A stretch of 64,000 nt of DNA from Thalassospira lucentensis (GTDB lineage Bacteria; Pseudomonadota; Alphaproteobacteria; Rhodospirillales; Thalassospiraceae), in the NCBI RefSeq assembly GCF_032921865.1, contig NZ_CP136684.1, positions 3,445,001-3,509,000 of the forward strand, given 5' to 3'. A model generated the notes under the pieces. That model worked only from the letters and a program-made list of their open reading frames with translations. It did not search any database and was not told where the DNA came from. A program made the position numbers and the translations under genes. Shown here one piece after another: positions 24,114 to 33,350 of this stretch (within the stretch, counting starts at the first letter, position 1; each line of letters starts with the position of its first letter).

Positions 24114-25739
24114 TTACGGGCAGGTCGGCGTTGCTGTCGTGAAACTGATGGAGCCGGTGTTTGTCCCGCCACCGACATTGCATGTGCTTACATTGCCGCT
24201 GTTACCGGCGCCGGAGAGATTCGTATTGTTAAGGTTAAAGAAGATCAGGTGGTTGGTTGCCGCCCCGCTGACATTGAGTGTGTTGTTCTCGAAGACGAGG
24301 TTGTCTGATCCGATGACTGACAGGGCATAGGCAAACGTATCGTTACTGGTGGCTGTGATCGTATTACCGCGAATGACGGTGTTTTGTGCGTTTCCGATAA
24401 CCTGTATGCCAAAGGACGTGTTGCCCGTAGCGTTGCTGGTCAATGTGCTATTGATGATTTCGACGTTATTCACGCCGTTGATCCGCACTGCTGTGGTCGC
24501 ACCCGCGGAGGTGGTTGAGACAGTAACGCCAACAAGGCGACTATTGTCGGCCATGTTGAAAATATGGCTTGGACTGCCAAAGCCGGGCGGAGTGCCGCCT
24601 TGGCCGCTCAGGCTGGCACCCGGTGTGGTGATGGTCAGAGTACGACCGGAAGGTGTTTTAACATCAAGATTGCCCGTTCCCATGATGGTTTGGCCGTTTT
24701 GAACATCAAGGCGGCTGTTCACGTTGGCAAAACTGCCATTCAGGACCACGGTCGAATTGGTACCGGCGGATGAGATGGTCGTGGCGAGGTCGGCACTTGC
24801 TGTTGTTGCGCTGCTGACAAGCGTGATGGTGTTGCCGTTGGCCGTGCTTGTTATTTCCTCTGCCGTGGTGAATTGCCCGGCCTGACTGACGATATCAATG
24901 TCGCGTATGATCGGGTCGGTCATGCGGCGTTCGATAGCGTTCAGGCGCGGTTTGGGATTGTCGCCAAAATCCTGAAGCGGGATGCGCAGGCGGAAGCTGG
25001 CAAAGCTTTGTGTGCCGCGCGGATCGTCATGCTGGATTTCAGCCCCCAGCGAAAAGCGCGAGCCTTCCCACAGGAACGGTATTTCATCAAAGGTCAGGTC
25101 AAGCCGCCCGCGAGGTCCCTGTACTGTGTCCACATCGTCGTCGGTAAAGCGATAGCCGCCTGCGTAAAGGCGCAATTGTTGTGGTGCTGTGGCTTCAAAC
25201 AATGGTGCGCGCCAGCCGATTTCGGCATCAAAACCGCGAAGGGCGCGTTCTTCGCCCTGACGGTACATGATCGTGGTGCCGGAAAAATCCACCGTACTCA
25301 GGCTGTCTTCGATATAGCTTGTCTTGCCGACCGGCATATAGGTATTGGCGCGAAAATCCCAGTCAAGCGAGAGGGCTTCGGCCCCGAAAGTCACCTGATT
25401 GAATTTGTTGTCATACGCGCTGTGGCGGCGATCAAAATAACCATAGCCGCCAATATTCCAGCCGCTATCAAGCATCTGGCGAATGCCGACACCGAAATTG
25501 CCTTCGTGACTGTTGGCATCATCCATCCGTGCGCGGATATTGGCAAAGGTCAGGGTATCGTCATCCTGCCATAGCGGAATGAACAGATCGGTTTCGCCAA
25601 GGTTCCGGTCGGTGCCGGCCTTGCCTTCCAGGTCGATATGCGGTCCCCATTTGTTGCCGCCTTCCGCGTCCTGAGCATGCGCGGATAGCGCGAAAGCAAC
25701 GACGCAGCTACAGACAAATCCAACCGCATATTTTTTCAT
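24114..25739 (-). CDS. inverse autotransporter beta-barrel protein with beta-helix-like passenger
   Basis: 541 residues. Signal peptide 1-22 (cleavage after AHA). Residues about 30-285 form the inverse-autotransporter barrel: WGPHIDLEGKAGTDRNLGETDLFIPLWQDDDTLTFANIRARMDD, GNFGVGIRQML-GWNIGGYGYFDRRHS, and LSLGAEIQHDDPRGTQSFASFRLRIPL at the end. A short helical linker (FGDNPKPRLNAIERRMTDPIIRDIDIV) follows. The passenger (about 300-541) is low in charge and rich in Thr, Ser, Asn and Gly with repeating N-x-x-I and N-x-T turns (VEIINSTLTSNATGN, VIRGNTITATSND, LVFENNTLNVSG), suggesting a right-handed beta-helix rather than the Ig-like domains of intimin/invasin. Two cysteines lie near the C-terminus. 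Probable surface adhesin. Confidence 0.85.
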   Translation of the reverse strand: MKKYAVGFVCSCVVAFALSAHAQDAEGGNKWGPHIDLEGKAGTDRNLGETDLFIPLWQDDDTLTFANIRARMDDANSHEGNFGVGIRQMLDSGWNIGGYGYFDRRHSAYDNKFNQVTFGAEALSLDWDFRANTYMPVGKTSYIEDSLSTVDFSGTTIMYRQGEERALRGFDAEIGWRAPLFEATAPQQLRLYAGGYRFTDDDVDTVQGPRGRLDLTFDEIPFLWEGSRFSLGAEIQHDDPRGTQSFASFRLRIPLQDFGDNPKPRLNAIERRMTDPIIRDIDIVSQAGQFTTAEEITSTANGNTITLVSSATTASADLATTISSAGTNSTVVLNGSFANVNSRLDVQNGQTIMGTGNLDVKTPSGRTLTITTPGASLSGQGGTPPGFGSPSHIFNMADNSRLVGVTVSTTSAGATTAVRINGVNNVEIINSTLTSNATGNTSFGIQVIGNAQNTVIRGNTITATSNDTFAYALSVIGSDNLVFENNTLNVSGAATNHLIFFNLNNTNLSGAGNSGNVSTCNVGGGTNTGSISFTTATPTCP

Positions 25740-26089
25740 TTTTTGTCTTCAATCATTTTGCTCTGGCTTCTGTGCGGCAGGAAAAATCGCTGACATATCG
25801 CGCATCAGTCAGGCCGGCAGTTAAGCCAGTTCATGAAATGCAAGTCCGAGGATTAGGGGATTTGTGCATGGGTCGCCACAGCAATGGCAGGGATGCGATA
25901 TTTTCCTGCGCAAATTGGATAACCACTGCGCTTTATGGATAGAAAACAGGGCGAGGCGCGTAAAAGAGGACTATTGAGTCGCGTTTTTCATCGACCTTTT
26001 AAATTGCCTTTTTGATTGCCATTTCGGGGCCATTTTTAGGTGTTTTTCTGTCGGGTAAGAAAAAGACCAACAGGATAAAGGTGTTAGTG
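25740..26089. other. 350-bp divergent intergenic region
   Basis: It separates the autotransporter gene (minus) from rmlB (plus) and must hold both promoters. No operator, RNA or conserved gene is recognised; the last 100 bp are T-rich. Confidence 0.5.
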
Positions 26090-27145
26090 ATGCGCGTCAT
26101 GGTGACTGGCGGGGCGGGATTTATCGGATCAGCCCTGTGTCGTTATCTGGTTCTTGAACGTGGCTGGGAAGTACTTAACCTTGACAAACTGACCTATGCC
26201 AGCGATCTGCGCAGTCTTGATACCATCGATCATCTGCCGAATTATCAATTCATCAAGGCCGACATTGCCGATCCGCTTGCGGTTGCGGCGGCCCTTCATG
26301 ATTTCGGCCCGGATGCGGTCATGCATCTGGCGGCGGAAAGCCATGTGGACCGGTCGATTGACGGGCCGGGGACGTTTATCAACACCAATGTTGTCGGGAC
26401 CTATCACTTGCTTGAAGCGGTGGCCGTTTACTGGCGCGGCCTTTCGCCGGATGATCGGGAACGGTTCCGGTTCCATCACATATCGACCGACGAGGTTTAC
26501 GGATCGCTTGGCCCCGATGATGGGCTGTTTACCGAACAAAGTCCGTATCGGCCCAATTCCCCCTATGCCGCAAGCAAGGCATCATCGGATCATCTGGTGC
26601 GGGCGTGGTGCCATACCTATGGCCTGCCGGTGGTGATCAGCAATTGTTCGAACAATTATGGTCCGTTCCAGTTTCCGGAAAAATTCATTCCGCTGATGAC
26701 CATCAATGCCCTGCGTGGCAGGAAGTTGCCGGTTTATGGCGATGGCCGCAATATCCGCGACTGGCTGCATGTTGATGATCATGCCCGTGCGCTGGCGTTG
26801 ATTGTCGAGCAGGGCCGGGTCGGGGAAACCTATAATGTCGGCGGGCGGAACGAGGCGCGCAATATCGATATGGTGCGCCAGATATTCGATCTGGTATGTG
26901 AACTGGCCGAGGATGTGCCGATCACGAAATTCGATGATATTGTTGAATTCGTCACCGACCGTCCGGGGCATGATCATCGTTATGCGATTGATGCGACGAA
27001 GATCGAGACCGAGCTTGGCTGGAAGGCGACGCATGATATCGCATCGGGCCTGCGCGAGACGGTGAAATGGTATATCGACAATCGCGACTGGTGGCAGGCG
27101 ATTCTTGATCATGAATATGATCTGCAACGGCTGGGGCAGGGCTGA
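26090..27145 (+). CDS. rmlB: dTDP-glucose 4,6-dehydratase
   Basis: 351 residues from ATG 26090; an earlier in-frame start at 26012 would add unrelated residues. Extended SDR fold: GGAGFIG (7-13), AAESHVDRS, the catalytic STDEVYG (Thr133-Asp134-Glu135) and Tyr159-x3-Lys163 (YAASK), then NCSNNYGPFQFPEK and NYGPY-type and RDWLHVDDH segments. It converts dTDP-glucose to dTDP-4-keto-6-deoxyglucose for rhamnose or other deoxysugars. The partner genes rmlA, rmlC and rmlD are not adjacent, so this is an orphan copy. Confidence 0.93.
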   Translation: MRVMVTGGAGFIGSALCRYLVLERGWEVLNLDKLTYASDLRSLDTIDHLPNYQFIKADIADPLAVAAALHDFGPDAVMHLAAESHVDRSIDGPGTFINTNVVGTYHLLEAVAVYWRGLSPDDRERFRFHHISTDEVYGSLGPDDGLFTEQSPYRPNSPYAASKASSDHLVRAWCHTYGLPVVISNCSNNYGPFQFPEKFIPLMTINALRGRKLPVYGDGRNIRDWLHVDDHARALALIVEQGRVGETYNVGGRNEARNIDMVRQIFDLVCELAEDVPITKFDDIVEFVTDRPGHDHRYAIDATKIETELGWKATHDIASGLRETVKWYIDNRDWWQAILDHEYDLQRLGQG

Positions 27146-27257
27146 TTTCGCCCTGCTGGCCGGGATAAGGGGCGATGTATCGGTACAATCGCGCGCTTGC
27201 CGGTTTTTACAATCCATTTATAGTTTCGTGGCCACCCCCTTTTAAGGAGCCACCCTG

Positions 27258-27890
27258 ATGGATTGGGCACAGTTTATCAGCTTCACACTTGTCACTGCCC
27301 TTCTGGTGATGTCGCCGGGCCCCAATGGCGTCCTGATTGCCAAAACCGTTCCGACATCCGGCCTCGCGGCAGGCTTTGCCAATGTTGCCGGTTTCGTGAC
27401 TGCCTTTTACCTGCATGGCACATTGTCGATTTTGGGGATCTCGGTGATCCTTGTGCAGTCGGCGCAACTGTTCATGATGGTTAAGATTGCCGGTGCGGCA
27501 TATCTTTGCTGGGTCGGGTTCAAGGCGCTGCGCGAGGCATGGCGCGGGGTTAAAACCGTTGCAGAAGTCGCGCCGGCCAAACGCCGCAGGACGCTTCTGG
27601 TGGCGTATGGCGAAGGGTTCCTGACCAATGCGCTTAATCCCAAGGTATCGATTTTCTACCTTGCGGCATTTCCGCAATTCATTCCGGTCGGCGAGGGCGC
27701 GATTACATCGGCCTTCATGCTGGTTTGTGTGCATGCCAGCATCAATATCATCTGGTTTTCGACCATGATCATTCTGTTGTCGCGCCTGACCGGGATGGCA
27801 CGCAATGGATCGTTCCAGCGCGCGTTAAAGGCCGTGACCGGCAGCGTGTTTATTGCGTTTGGCATCAAGCTTGCGATGTTCCGGCCTTAA
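27258..27890 (+). CDS. LysE/RhtB-family amino acid exporter
   Basis: 210 residues with six hydrophobic helices. A perfect AAGGAG precedes the ATG. The N-terminus MDWAQFISFTLVTALLVMSPGPNGVLI with SPGPN, the GAAYLCWVGFKALRE segment and EGFLTNALNPKVSIFYLAAFPQF are family hallmarks (RhtB-like). Such proteins export homoserine, threonine, lysine or other amino acids across the inner membrane; the substrate is not determinable. It is monocistronic. Confidence 0.92.
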   Translation: MDWAQFISFTLVTALLVMSPGPNGVLIAKTVPTSGLAAGFANVAGFVTAFYLHGTLSILGISVILVQSAQLFMMVKIAGAAYLCWVGFKALREAWRGVKTVAEVAPAKRRRTLLVAYGEGFLTNALNPKVSIFYLAAFPQFIPVGEGAITSAFMLVCVHASINIIWFSTMIILLSRLTGMARNGSFQRALKAVTGSVFIAFGIKLAMFRP

Positions 27891-27969
27891 CGGCGTTTCA
27901 TACGCTGAAATCGGACCTGGTTGCCGTGTCGGGTTGTCTTGCTGGGCAAACCGGCAGGGGCTGCTTGTG

Positions 27970-27998
27970 TTGACAGTGTAAAACGATCGTTTTACGCT
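27970..27998 (+). promoter_or_regulatory. promoter with perfect palindromic operator upstream of tetR
   Basis: GTAAAACGATCGTTTTAC (27978-27995) is a perfect 18-bp palindrome located between a TTGACA -35 element (27970-27975) and a TACGCT -10-like element (27993-27998), 17-bp spacing. Expected transcription start is at or beside the tetR ATG at 28005, implying a leaderless or near-leaderless mRNA. A repressor bound here would block RNA polymerase directly. Confidence 0.75.
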
Positions 27999-28004
27999 GT
28001 GCCC

Positions 28005-28532
28005 ATGGATATCAAGACAAACCTTATTGCAACGGCCGAGCGGCTTTTTGATCGTAATGGCTTTAGCGCAACCGGCATGGATCGGCTGACGCAGGAAGCG
28101 GGTCTTTCCAGTCGCACACTTTACAAACATGTCGGCAGCAAGACAGCGCTTATGGCGCTGGTGCTTGGCGCGCGCGAACGGCGTTTCATGGAACGCCTTG
28201 ATGTGCAGACCGTTGATGAAATCTTTGACGTGCTGGCGCAGTGGACGCGTGATGAAGGCGGGCGTGGATGCCTGTTTTTGCGAAGTTACGGTGAAACCGG
28301 GGGTGACATCCCGGAAATTGCCAATGTTGTCCTGACACACAAAGAGGCAACCAGAGCCAAAATTGCCGAAATCGTCCAGCGCGATCTGGGGGCCGGGGAT
28401 CATGGGGAACTGACAGAACAGATTTTGGTTTTGTTTGAAGGAGCCGTGGCCGCCGCAGTTTATCGCGGGATGGATGCCATAAGTGCCGCACGCAAGGCGG
28501 CGGCCATTCTTGTTGCACAGGCGCGTTTATGA
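28005..28532 (+). CDS. TetR-family repressor
   Basis: 175 residues from ATG 28005. N-terminal helix-turn-helix TKL-type domain: NLIATAERLFDRNGFSATGMDRLTQEAGLSSRTLYKHVGSKTALM (about 5-50), then an all-helical ligand domain (GCLFLRSYGETGGDIPEI). It is co-transcribed with and overlaps the MFS gene by four bases, and a perfect palindrome lies in the promoter, so it most likely autoregulates the two-gene operon until a substrate of the transporter binds. An upstream start at 27921 would span the promoter and is rejected. Confidence 0.92.
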   Translation: MDIKTNLIATAERLFDRNGFSATGMDRLTQEAGLSSRTLYKHVGSKTALMALVLGARERRFMERLDVQTVDEIFDVLAQWTRDEGGRGCLFLRSYGETGGDIPEIANVVLTHKEATRAKIAEIVQRDLGAGDHGELTEQILVLFEGAVAAAVYRGMDAISAARKAAAILVAQARL

Positions 28533-29722
28533 AGCCCGATTTCAAACCTGCCGTCAGCCCGGCGGTTCAGATTGGTCTTGTCGGCTTTGCGCTGATTGCC
28601 ATTTGTTATGGTTTTGCCCGATTTGCCTTTGGGCTTCTGTTACCGCAAATCGATGCGGAATTGTCACTTGGCCCGACGGTTTCCGGGGTGATTTCCGGCG
28701 GGTCATTTTTGGGCTATTGCCTGTTCATTATTATTTCTGCGATTGCGACCGAACGCCTTGGCCCCCGTGTGGTTGCGACGGCGGCGGCATGTGTTGCCGC
28801 GGTCGGCATGGCCGGGATTGCCGTCGCGCCGGATGCGGTCTGGCTGGCGGTGGCTGTTATGATTGCCGGGGCCAGCACCGGTCTGGCATCGCCGCCGATG
28901 GCCGCGGCTGTTGCGGTGGCAGTGCGACGTGACCGGCAGGATATGACCAATACCGTGATCAATGCCGGGACCAGTATTGGCGTGATGTTATCGTGGCCGA
29001 TTGCGTTGATGATTGGTGGCCAATGGCGGCTTGTCTTTGCGGTATTTGCCGGTGCCGCCATTATCCTGACGATTGCCCTTATACGGACAATTCCGCGCGG
29101 GACAAAGGCCGCGGCCAAGCAGGCCAAAGGTGGAATGCCGTCCCTGAAAGGGGATGTCGCCAGACTGATTTGCGCGGCCTTTCTGATGGGGGCGGCAAGC
29201 ACGGCAATCTGGTCATTTGGCGGGCAGCTTGCACGGATGCAGCTTGATCTGGGGGAAAGCGGCAGCGGTGCATTGTGGGTTGCCATCGGGATCGGTGGCA
29301 TTGCCGGTGCATGGGCAGGGGCATTTGTGGCCCGGTTCGGGATCAACCGGGTGCACTGGGCTTTTCTGGCACTGATGGCGACCGGTATTCTTGCCGCGGG
29401 AACAGGCACGTTTATGGCCGTAACGTTCTTGGGCGGGGTTTTGTTTGGCGGTGCCTATGTCACGTTAACGGGGGTGTATCTGGTGTGGGGGGTACAGGCA
29501 CTTCGGGATCGGCCCGCCACCGGGTTGATGATCGGTTTTTTGACCATTGCCATCGGTCAGACGGCTGGTGCACCGGTTTTCGGGTTCCTGCTGGACCGCA
29601 TGGGGCCAGATAGTGCCGTGGTTATTTTTGCCTGTCTTGGCCTTCTGGCCGGGACAATGAGAACACGCAAAAAACGGGTTGCCGTCGATCCTGAAATCCG
29701 GCGGGCAACTCCCACCGGCTAG
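28529..29722 (+). CDS. MFS transporter, YbfB/YjiJ-like
   Basis: 397 residues, 12 hydrophobic helices. The opening VGFALIAICYGFARFAFGLLLPQIDAELSLG is characteristic of the YbfB/YjiJ MFS group, which has no well-proven substrate. The start overlaps the stop of tetR (ATGA), so synthesis is coupled to the repressor. Efflux of a toxic or signalling compound recognised by the TetR protein is the simplest reading. Confidence 0.88.
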   Translation: MKPDFKPAVSPAVQIGLVGFALIAICYGFARFAFGLLLPQIDAELSLGPTVSGVISGGSFLGYCLFIIISAIATERLGPRVVATAAACVAAVGMAGIAVAPDAVWLAVAVMIAGASTGLASPPMAAAVAVAVRRDRQDMTNTVINAGTSIGVMLSWPIALMIGGQWRLVFAVFAGAAIILTIALIRTIPRGTKAAAKQAKGGMPSLKGDVARLICAAFLMGAASTAIWSFGGQLARMQLDLGESGSGALWVAIGIGGIAGAWAGAFVARFGINRVHWAFLALMATGILAAGTGTFMAVTFLGGVLFGGAYVTLTGVYLVWGVQALRDRPATGLMIGFLTIAIGQTAGAPVFGFLLDRMGPDSAVVIFACLGLLAGTMRTRKKRVAVDPEIRRATPTG

Positions 29723-29725
29723 CAG

Positions 29726-29911
29726 CTATTTCTTGATGACGATCAGGGCCATGATGGCCGCAAACAGGCCAAACAGAATGCCGCCCACCGGTATGCCAGA
29801 CAGGATGCCAGCAAGGGCGGAATCTTCGTTGATCAGGGCTTCGAACGCGACCAGCGGCAGGATCAGGGACGCCAGAAACAGAAAGACCGGGTTGAACAGT
29901 TTGTTTTTCAT
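29726..29911 (-). CDS. small two-helix membrane protein downstream of lactate permease
   Basis: 61 residues: MKNKLFNPVFLFLASLILPLVAF forms one hydrophobic helix and GILSGIPVGGILFGLFAAIMALIVIKK a second. Four base pairs separate it from the stop of the permease gene, so it is in the same transcript. Its size and position suggest an accessory subunit or regulator of the transporter. I know no named family. Confidence 0.65.
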   Translation of the reverse strand: MKNKLFNPVFLFLASLILPLVAFEALINEDSALAGILSGIPVGGILFGLFAAIMALIVIKK

Positions 29912-29915
29912 GGTC

Positions 29916-31484
29916 TTATCCCCCGATCATCGCAATCAGCAACAGGCCCAGTGCCATGAAGCCGCAAAGGGCGGTCAGAAGCACACCGGTTTTCAGCACG
30001 ACCGATAATACCGGTCCTTCCTTGCCCGAAAGCCCGACCGTCGAACAGCCGACCAGGATTTTTGACGGGGCCAGCATGCTGCCAAGCGATGCGCCGGTTG
30101 CCTGTGCGGCCAGAACAAGGGCGGTGGAAATGCCCGAAAGTTCGGCGGTGTGGCGCTGGAACATGCCAAAGACCACGTTGGAATTATTCGTGCTGCCGGT
30201 CATGAAGGCCCCCAGGGCGCCGATGGCTGGTGCCACCACCGGATAGGCGATGGCGAAGGAGCCGGAAAACAGCGCAGCACCGCCTTCGGCCAGGGCATAG
30301 GTCATGCCCGCGTGATCCATGATAATCGCAAGGCCGATGACCGGCACCATGCCGATGCTGGTCGGAAGGCCGCTTTTGACCGTGCGTTGCCAGATGCGTC
30401 TGGCGATGCCGTTATCATAGCGCCCGCGGATTTTGAAAAAGGCAAAGCTGATGGCGGCGGTATAAAGCAGCAACGCGCCGGGATGGCCGAAAATGGCAAT
30501 CGGCTTGGCGCTTTCGGCGTCGATATTCCAGCCAAGATCGGTTGAAACCGCCGGGAAATCGAAGGTCAGGCGAAGGCCGGACAGAAAATCCTCGACCGGG
30601 GGGATGAAGGTTGCGATACCGACAATCACCATGAAGACCAGGTAAGGGGTCAATGCCTCGATCAAAGGCATGTGGTGATGGTCGTCTTCGGTGGTTTCGG
30701 CAACGTCATCGGGATGGGGTTTCCAGAACCGGGTGACGATGATCGAGGTGACAAGCCCGGCAATCCCGGCAGTCAGCCCGCCCAGCGTCCAGACGCCGTA
30801 ATTCGCCATCAGATATTGAACAACACCCATGACACCGGCAATCAGTACCAGCGGCACGATCCGGCGACGCACGGTGCGAAAACCGCCATCCAGCCACAGA
30901 ACCGCCGCCCCGCAGGTAAAGCCCGACAGGCCAAGCAGAATGGCGGAATAATGTGTGAGCTCGGTCCCGGGAATGCCGGTAACGCCGATCAGGGCCTCGA
31001 ACGAGGTTGCCATATTGCCAAACAGCACCGACCAGCTATGGCCGATCATCGGGGCGGCAACCGCGATGACGGGCGAGAACCCCATGCCGAGCAAAAGCGG
31101 TGCGATCACCGCAATTGGCACCCCGAACCCGGCAACGCCCTGCAGGAAGGTGGCAAACACATAACCAAGGATCAGCAATTGCAGCGGGCGATCATCGGTT
31201 AGCTGGCGGATGGCGCGCCCGATGGTTTTGATGGCCCCGGCTTCTTCGGCCGCGAAATAAAGGATCAGGGCGGCCCAGACGATATAAAGGATATAAAGCG
31301 CCAGCATCACGCCCTTGGCCTGGGCGATGATCAGCATATCGGTTGGGGCACCAAACGCGATCATGGCGATGGCAACGGTGACGAACCATGCGGCCGCACC
31401 GGCGCGTGCCGCGCCCCAGTTTGCCTTGATCATCAGAAAAAGAATGGTGGCGATTGGCAGGGCAGCCAGAAGGAAGTCTGTCAT
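29916..31484 (-). CDS. lctP: L-lactate permease family transporter (LctP)
   Basis: 522 residues from the ATG at 31484 (the frame runs open further upstream to 31640 without family sequence). Twelve or more helices; conserved LctP segments PIATILFLMIKANWGAARAG, FLQGVAGFGVPIAVIAPLL, GHSWSVLFGNMATSF and, near the C-terminus, TGASLGSMLAPSKILVGCSTVGLSGKEG. It is expected to import lactate or glycolate with protons. A small membrane protein gene follows four bases after the stop. Confidence 0.92.
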   Translation of the reverse strand: MTDFLLAALPIATILFLMIKANWGAARAGAAAWFVTVAIAMIAFGAPTDMLIIAQAKGVMLALYILYIVWAALILYFAAEEAGAIKTIGRAIRQLTDDRPLQLLILGYVFATFLQGVAGFGVPIAVIAPLLLGMGFSPVIAVAAPMIGHSWSVLFGNMATSFEALIGVTGIPGTELTHYSAILLGLSGFTCGAAVLWLDGGFRTVRRRIVPLVLIAGVMGVVQYLMANYGVWTLGGLTAGIAGLVTSIIVTRFWKPHPDDVAETTEDDHHHMPLIEALTPYLVFMVIVGIATFIPPVEDFLSGLRLTFDFPAVSTDLGWNIDAESAKPIAIFGHPGALLLYTAAISFAFFKIRGRYDNGIARRIWQRTVKSGLPTSIGMVPVIGLAIIMDHAGMTYALAEGGAALFSGSFAIAYPVVAPAIGALGAFMTGSTNNSNVVFGMFQRHTAELSGISTALVLAAQATGASLGSMLAPSKILVGCSTVGLSGKEGPVLSVVLKTGVLLTALCGFMALGLLLIAMIGG

Positions 31485-31624
31485 GGGGGCGAGCCAAAAC
31501 CTTTTGGAACAATGTGTTGCGGTTGATTTCCCAACCGGGCCGACATCTTGTCCCAGTGCTTCTGCAAGCGCAAGAAAACAGTTGGGGTCAGTGCGGATGC
31601 ATTTCATATGATGAAATACAAGAA

Positions 31625-31652
31625 CGGGCCCGATCAGCATGGATCGGGCCCG
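31625..31652 (-). terminator. terminator after the LLM oxidoreductase gene
   Basis: 11-bp perfect stem CGGGCCCGATC / GATCGGGCCCG (31625-31635 with 31642-31652), followed on the minus strand by TTCTTGTATTT. Confidence 0.75.
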
Positions 31653-31685
31653 ATAATTACCTGATGAATTGTTTCAGGCGCAGTT

Positions 31686-32708
31686 TCATGCGATTTTTTC
31701 GGCCTGTTCGGCGTCAAGTTCATCACGCAGTTCGGCGGCAATCGAGAATGATTTCAGCCGTGCCGCGTGATCAAAGATATTGGCGGTGACCATGATTTCA
31801 TCGGCCTTGGTCATATAGATGAAATCGCGCAGTTTCTTGCGTGCGGTATCGCGCGAGCCGATTGCGGCACAGCGCATGGCATGATCAACCCCGGCCTTTT
31901 CGACCCGGTTCCAGATGTCATCCATCGATTTGACCGGTTTGGGTAATTGGCCAGGCGAACCGCGCCGCAAATTCAGGAATTGCTGCTGCATGGAGGTGGC
32001 AATAAATTCGCCTTCCTCGTCGGTATCGGCGGCGAAGAAGCCCATTGCAGCAATCGCATAGGGTTTATCAAGCTGTTTGCTGGGTTCGAACCGGTGACGA
32101 TACAGCGACAGCGCATCCATCAGCATATCGGGCGCAAAGTGTGACGCAAAGGCAAAGGGCAGGCCAAGACGTGCCGCCAGATCAGCCGAAAACAGGCTGC
32201 TGCCCAGAAGCCACATCGGAACTTCGGAGCCATAACCCGGGACGGCGCGGATTGGCGGGTTGCCTTCAAGCGGGGCAAGAAATTGCTGAACCTGAAGCAC
32301 GTCCTGGATAAAGCGTTCCTCGGTCCCGTGCATGTCGCGGCGAAGGGCGGCGGCGGTGCGTTGGTCGGTTCCCGGTGCGCGCCCGATGCCAAGATCGATA
32401 CGGCCGGGATACAGCGCATCAAGGGTGCCGAACTGTTCGGCAATCACCAATGGCGCATGGTTGGGCAGCATCACACCGCCCGAACCAACCCGGATGGTTT
32501 TGGTGCCCGCCGCGACATGCGATATGACAACCGAGGTTGCGGCACTGGCGATGCCGGGCATGTTGTGATGTTCGGCCAGCCAGTAACGATGAAAGCCGAG
32601 CTTTTCGGCATGCTGGGCCAGTTCAAGCGTATTGCGCAAGGCATCGCGCGGATGTTCGCCCTCGTTAACGGGGCAAAGATCAAGAACGGAAAAACGGGGC
32701 ATAGGCAT
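31686..32708 (-). CDS. LLM-class flavin-dependent oxidoreductase
   Basis: 340 residues, luciferase-like TIM barrel of the MsnO8/YhbW type: [12 protein letters not shown] at the start, [69 protein letters not shown]. These residues form the flavin pocket. Members use FMNH2 supplied by a partner reductase; substrates are mostly unknown. Start may be the second Met (32702). It is monocistronic with its own terminator. Confidence 0.92.
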   Translation of the reverse strand: MPMPRFSVLDLCPVNEGEHPRDALRNTLELAQHAEKLGFHRYWLAEHHNMPGIASAATSVVISHVAAGTKTIRVGSGGVMLPNHAPLVIAEQFGTLDALYPGRIDLGIGRAPGTDQRTAAALRRDMHGTEERFIQDVLQVQQFLAPLEGNPPIRAVPGYGSEVPMWLLGSSLFSADLAARLGLPFAFASHFAPDMLMDALSLYRHRFEPSKQLDKPYAIAAMGFFAADTDEEGEFIATSMQQQFLNLRRGSPGQLPKPVKSMDDIWNRVEKAGVDHAMRCAAIGSRDTARKKLRDFIYMTKADEIMVTANIFDHAARLKSFSIAAELRDELDAEQAEKIA

Positions 32709-32837
32709 AATCCCAATTGGGCGCAGGCCGAAAACGGCGCGCCGGATTTCAGTGTTGGGGTTAATCTAGCCCAAAATCAGATGCTTGCCAGTGCGGGAGT
32801 GTCGGTTTTAGGGTCAGGGCCGGAGAAAGGATAGAAT

Positions 32838-33347
32838 ATGCTGATCATTTTTGGCGGTTTGCCTGGTGTTGGCAAGACATCCATTGCGCGTGCGCTGGCG
32901 CAAAAAACCGGTGCGGTGCATCTTCGGATCGACACGATAGAGCAGGCGATCCTTGATGCCGGGGTACCGCCCGATGATGATATCGGCCCGGTCGGCTATA
33001 TGGTTGCCAACCGGCAGGCGACCGATAACCTTAAGCTTGGCCTGACGGTGATCGGCGATGCGGTCAATTCGGTTGAAGAAACCCGAAGCGAATGGCGACT
33101 GGCAGCAAGGCGCGCCGGGAAACCCTATGTGCAGATTGAACTAATCTGTTCCGATCCGGCGGAGCATCGCCACCGTGTCGAAACCCGGCCCTGCGATATT
33201 GAAAACCTGCATCAGCCCGACTGGGACAAGGTCCTTGGCCGTCATTACGAACCGTGGCACGGGGTTGATCTGATTATCGATACGGCAAAGATGACGGTCG
33301 ATCAGGCTGTTGATGCGATCTGTGAGGTCATCAATAAAAACAAATAA
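32838..33347 (+). CDS. P-loop kinase-like ATPase (AAA_33 / CPT type)
   Basis: 169 residues. Walker A GLPGVGKTS (7-15) directly after the first strand, an RID acidic motif (about 32-34), a helical lid with RRAGKPYVQIELICSDPAEHRHRVETR, and a C-terminal DTAKMTVDQ. This resembles small kinases of the chloramphenicol phosphotransferase / gluconokinase-like P-loop group. The phosphate acceptor is unknown. It is a single gene convergent with the LysR gene, only three bases apart at the stops. Confidence 0.85.
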   Translation: MLIIFGGLPGVGKTSIARALAQKTGAVHLRIDTIEQAILDAGVPPDDDIGPVGYMVANRQATDNLKLGLTVIGDAVNSVEETRSEWRLAARRAGKPYVQIELICSDPAEHRHRVETRPCDIENLHQPDWDKVLGRHYEPWHGVDLIIDTAKMTVDQAVDAICEVINKNK

Positions 33348-33350
33348 TAT

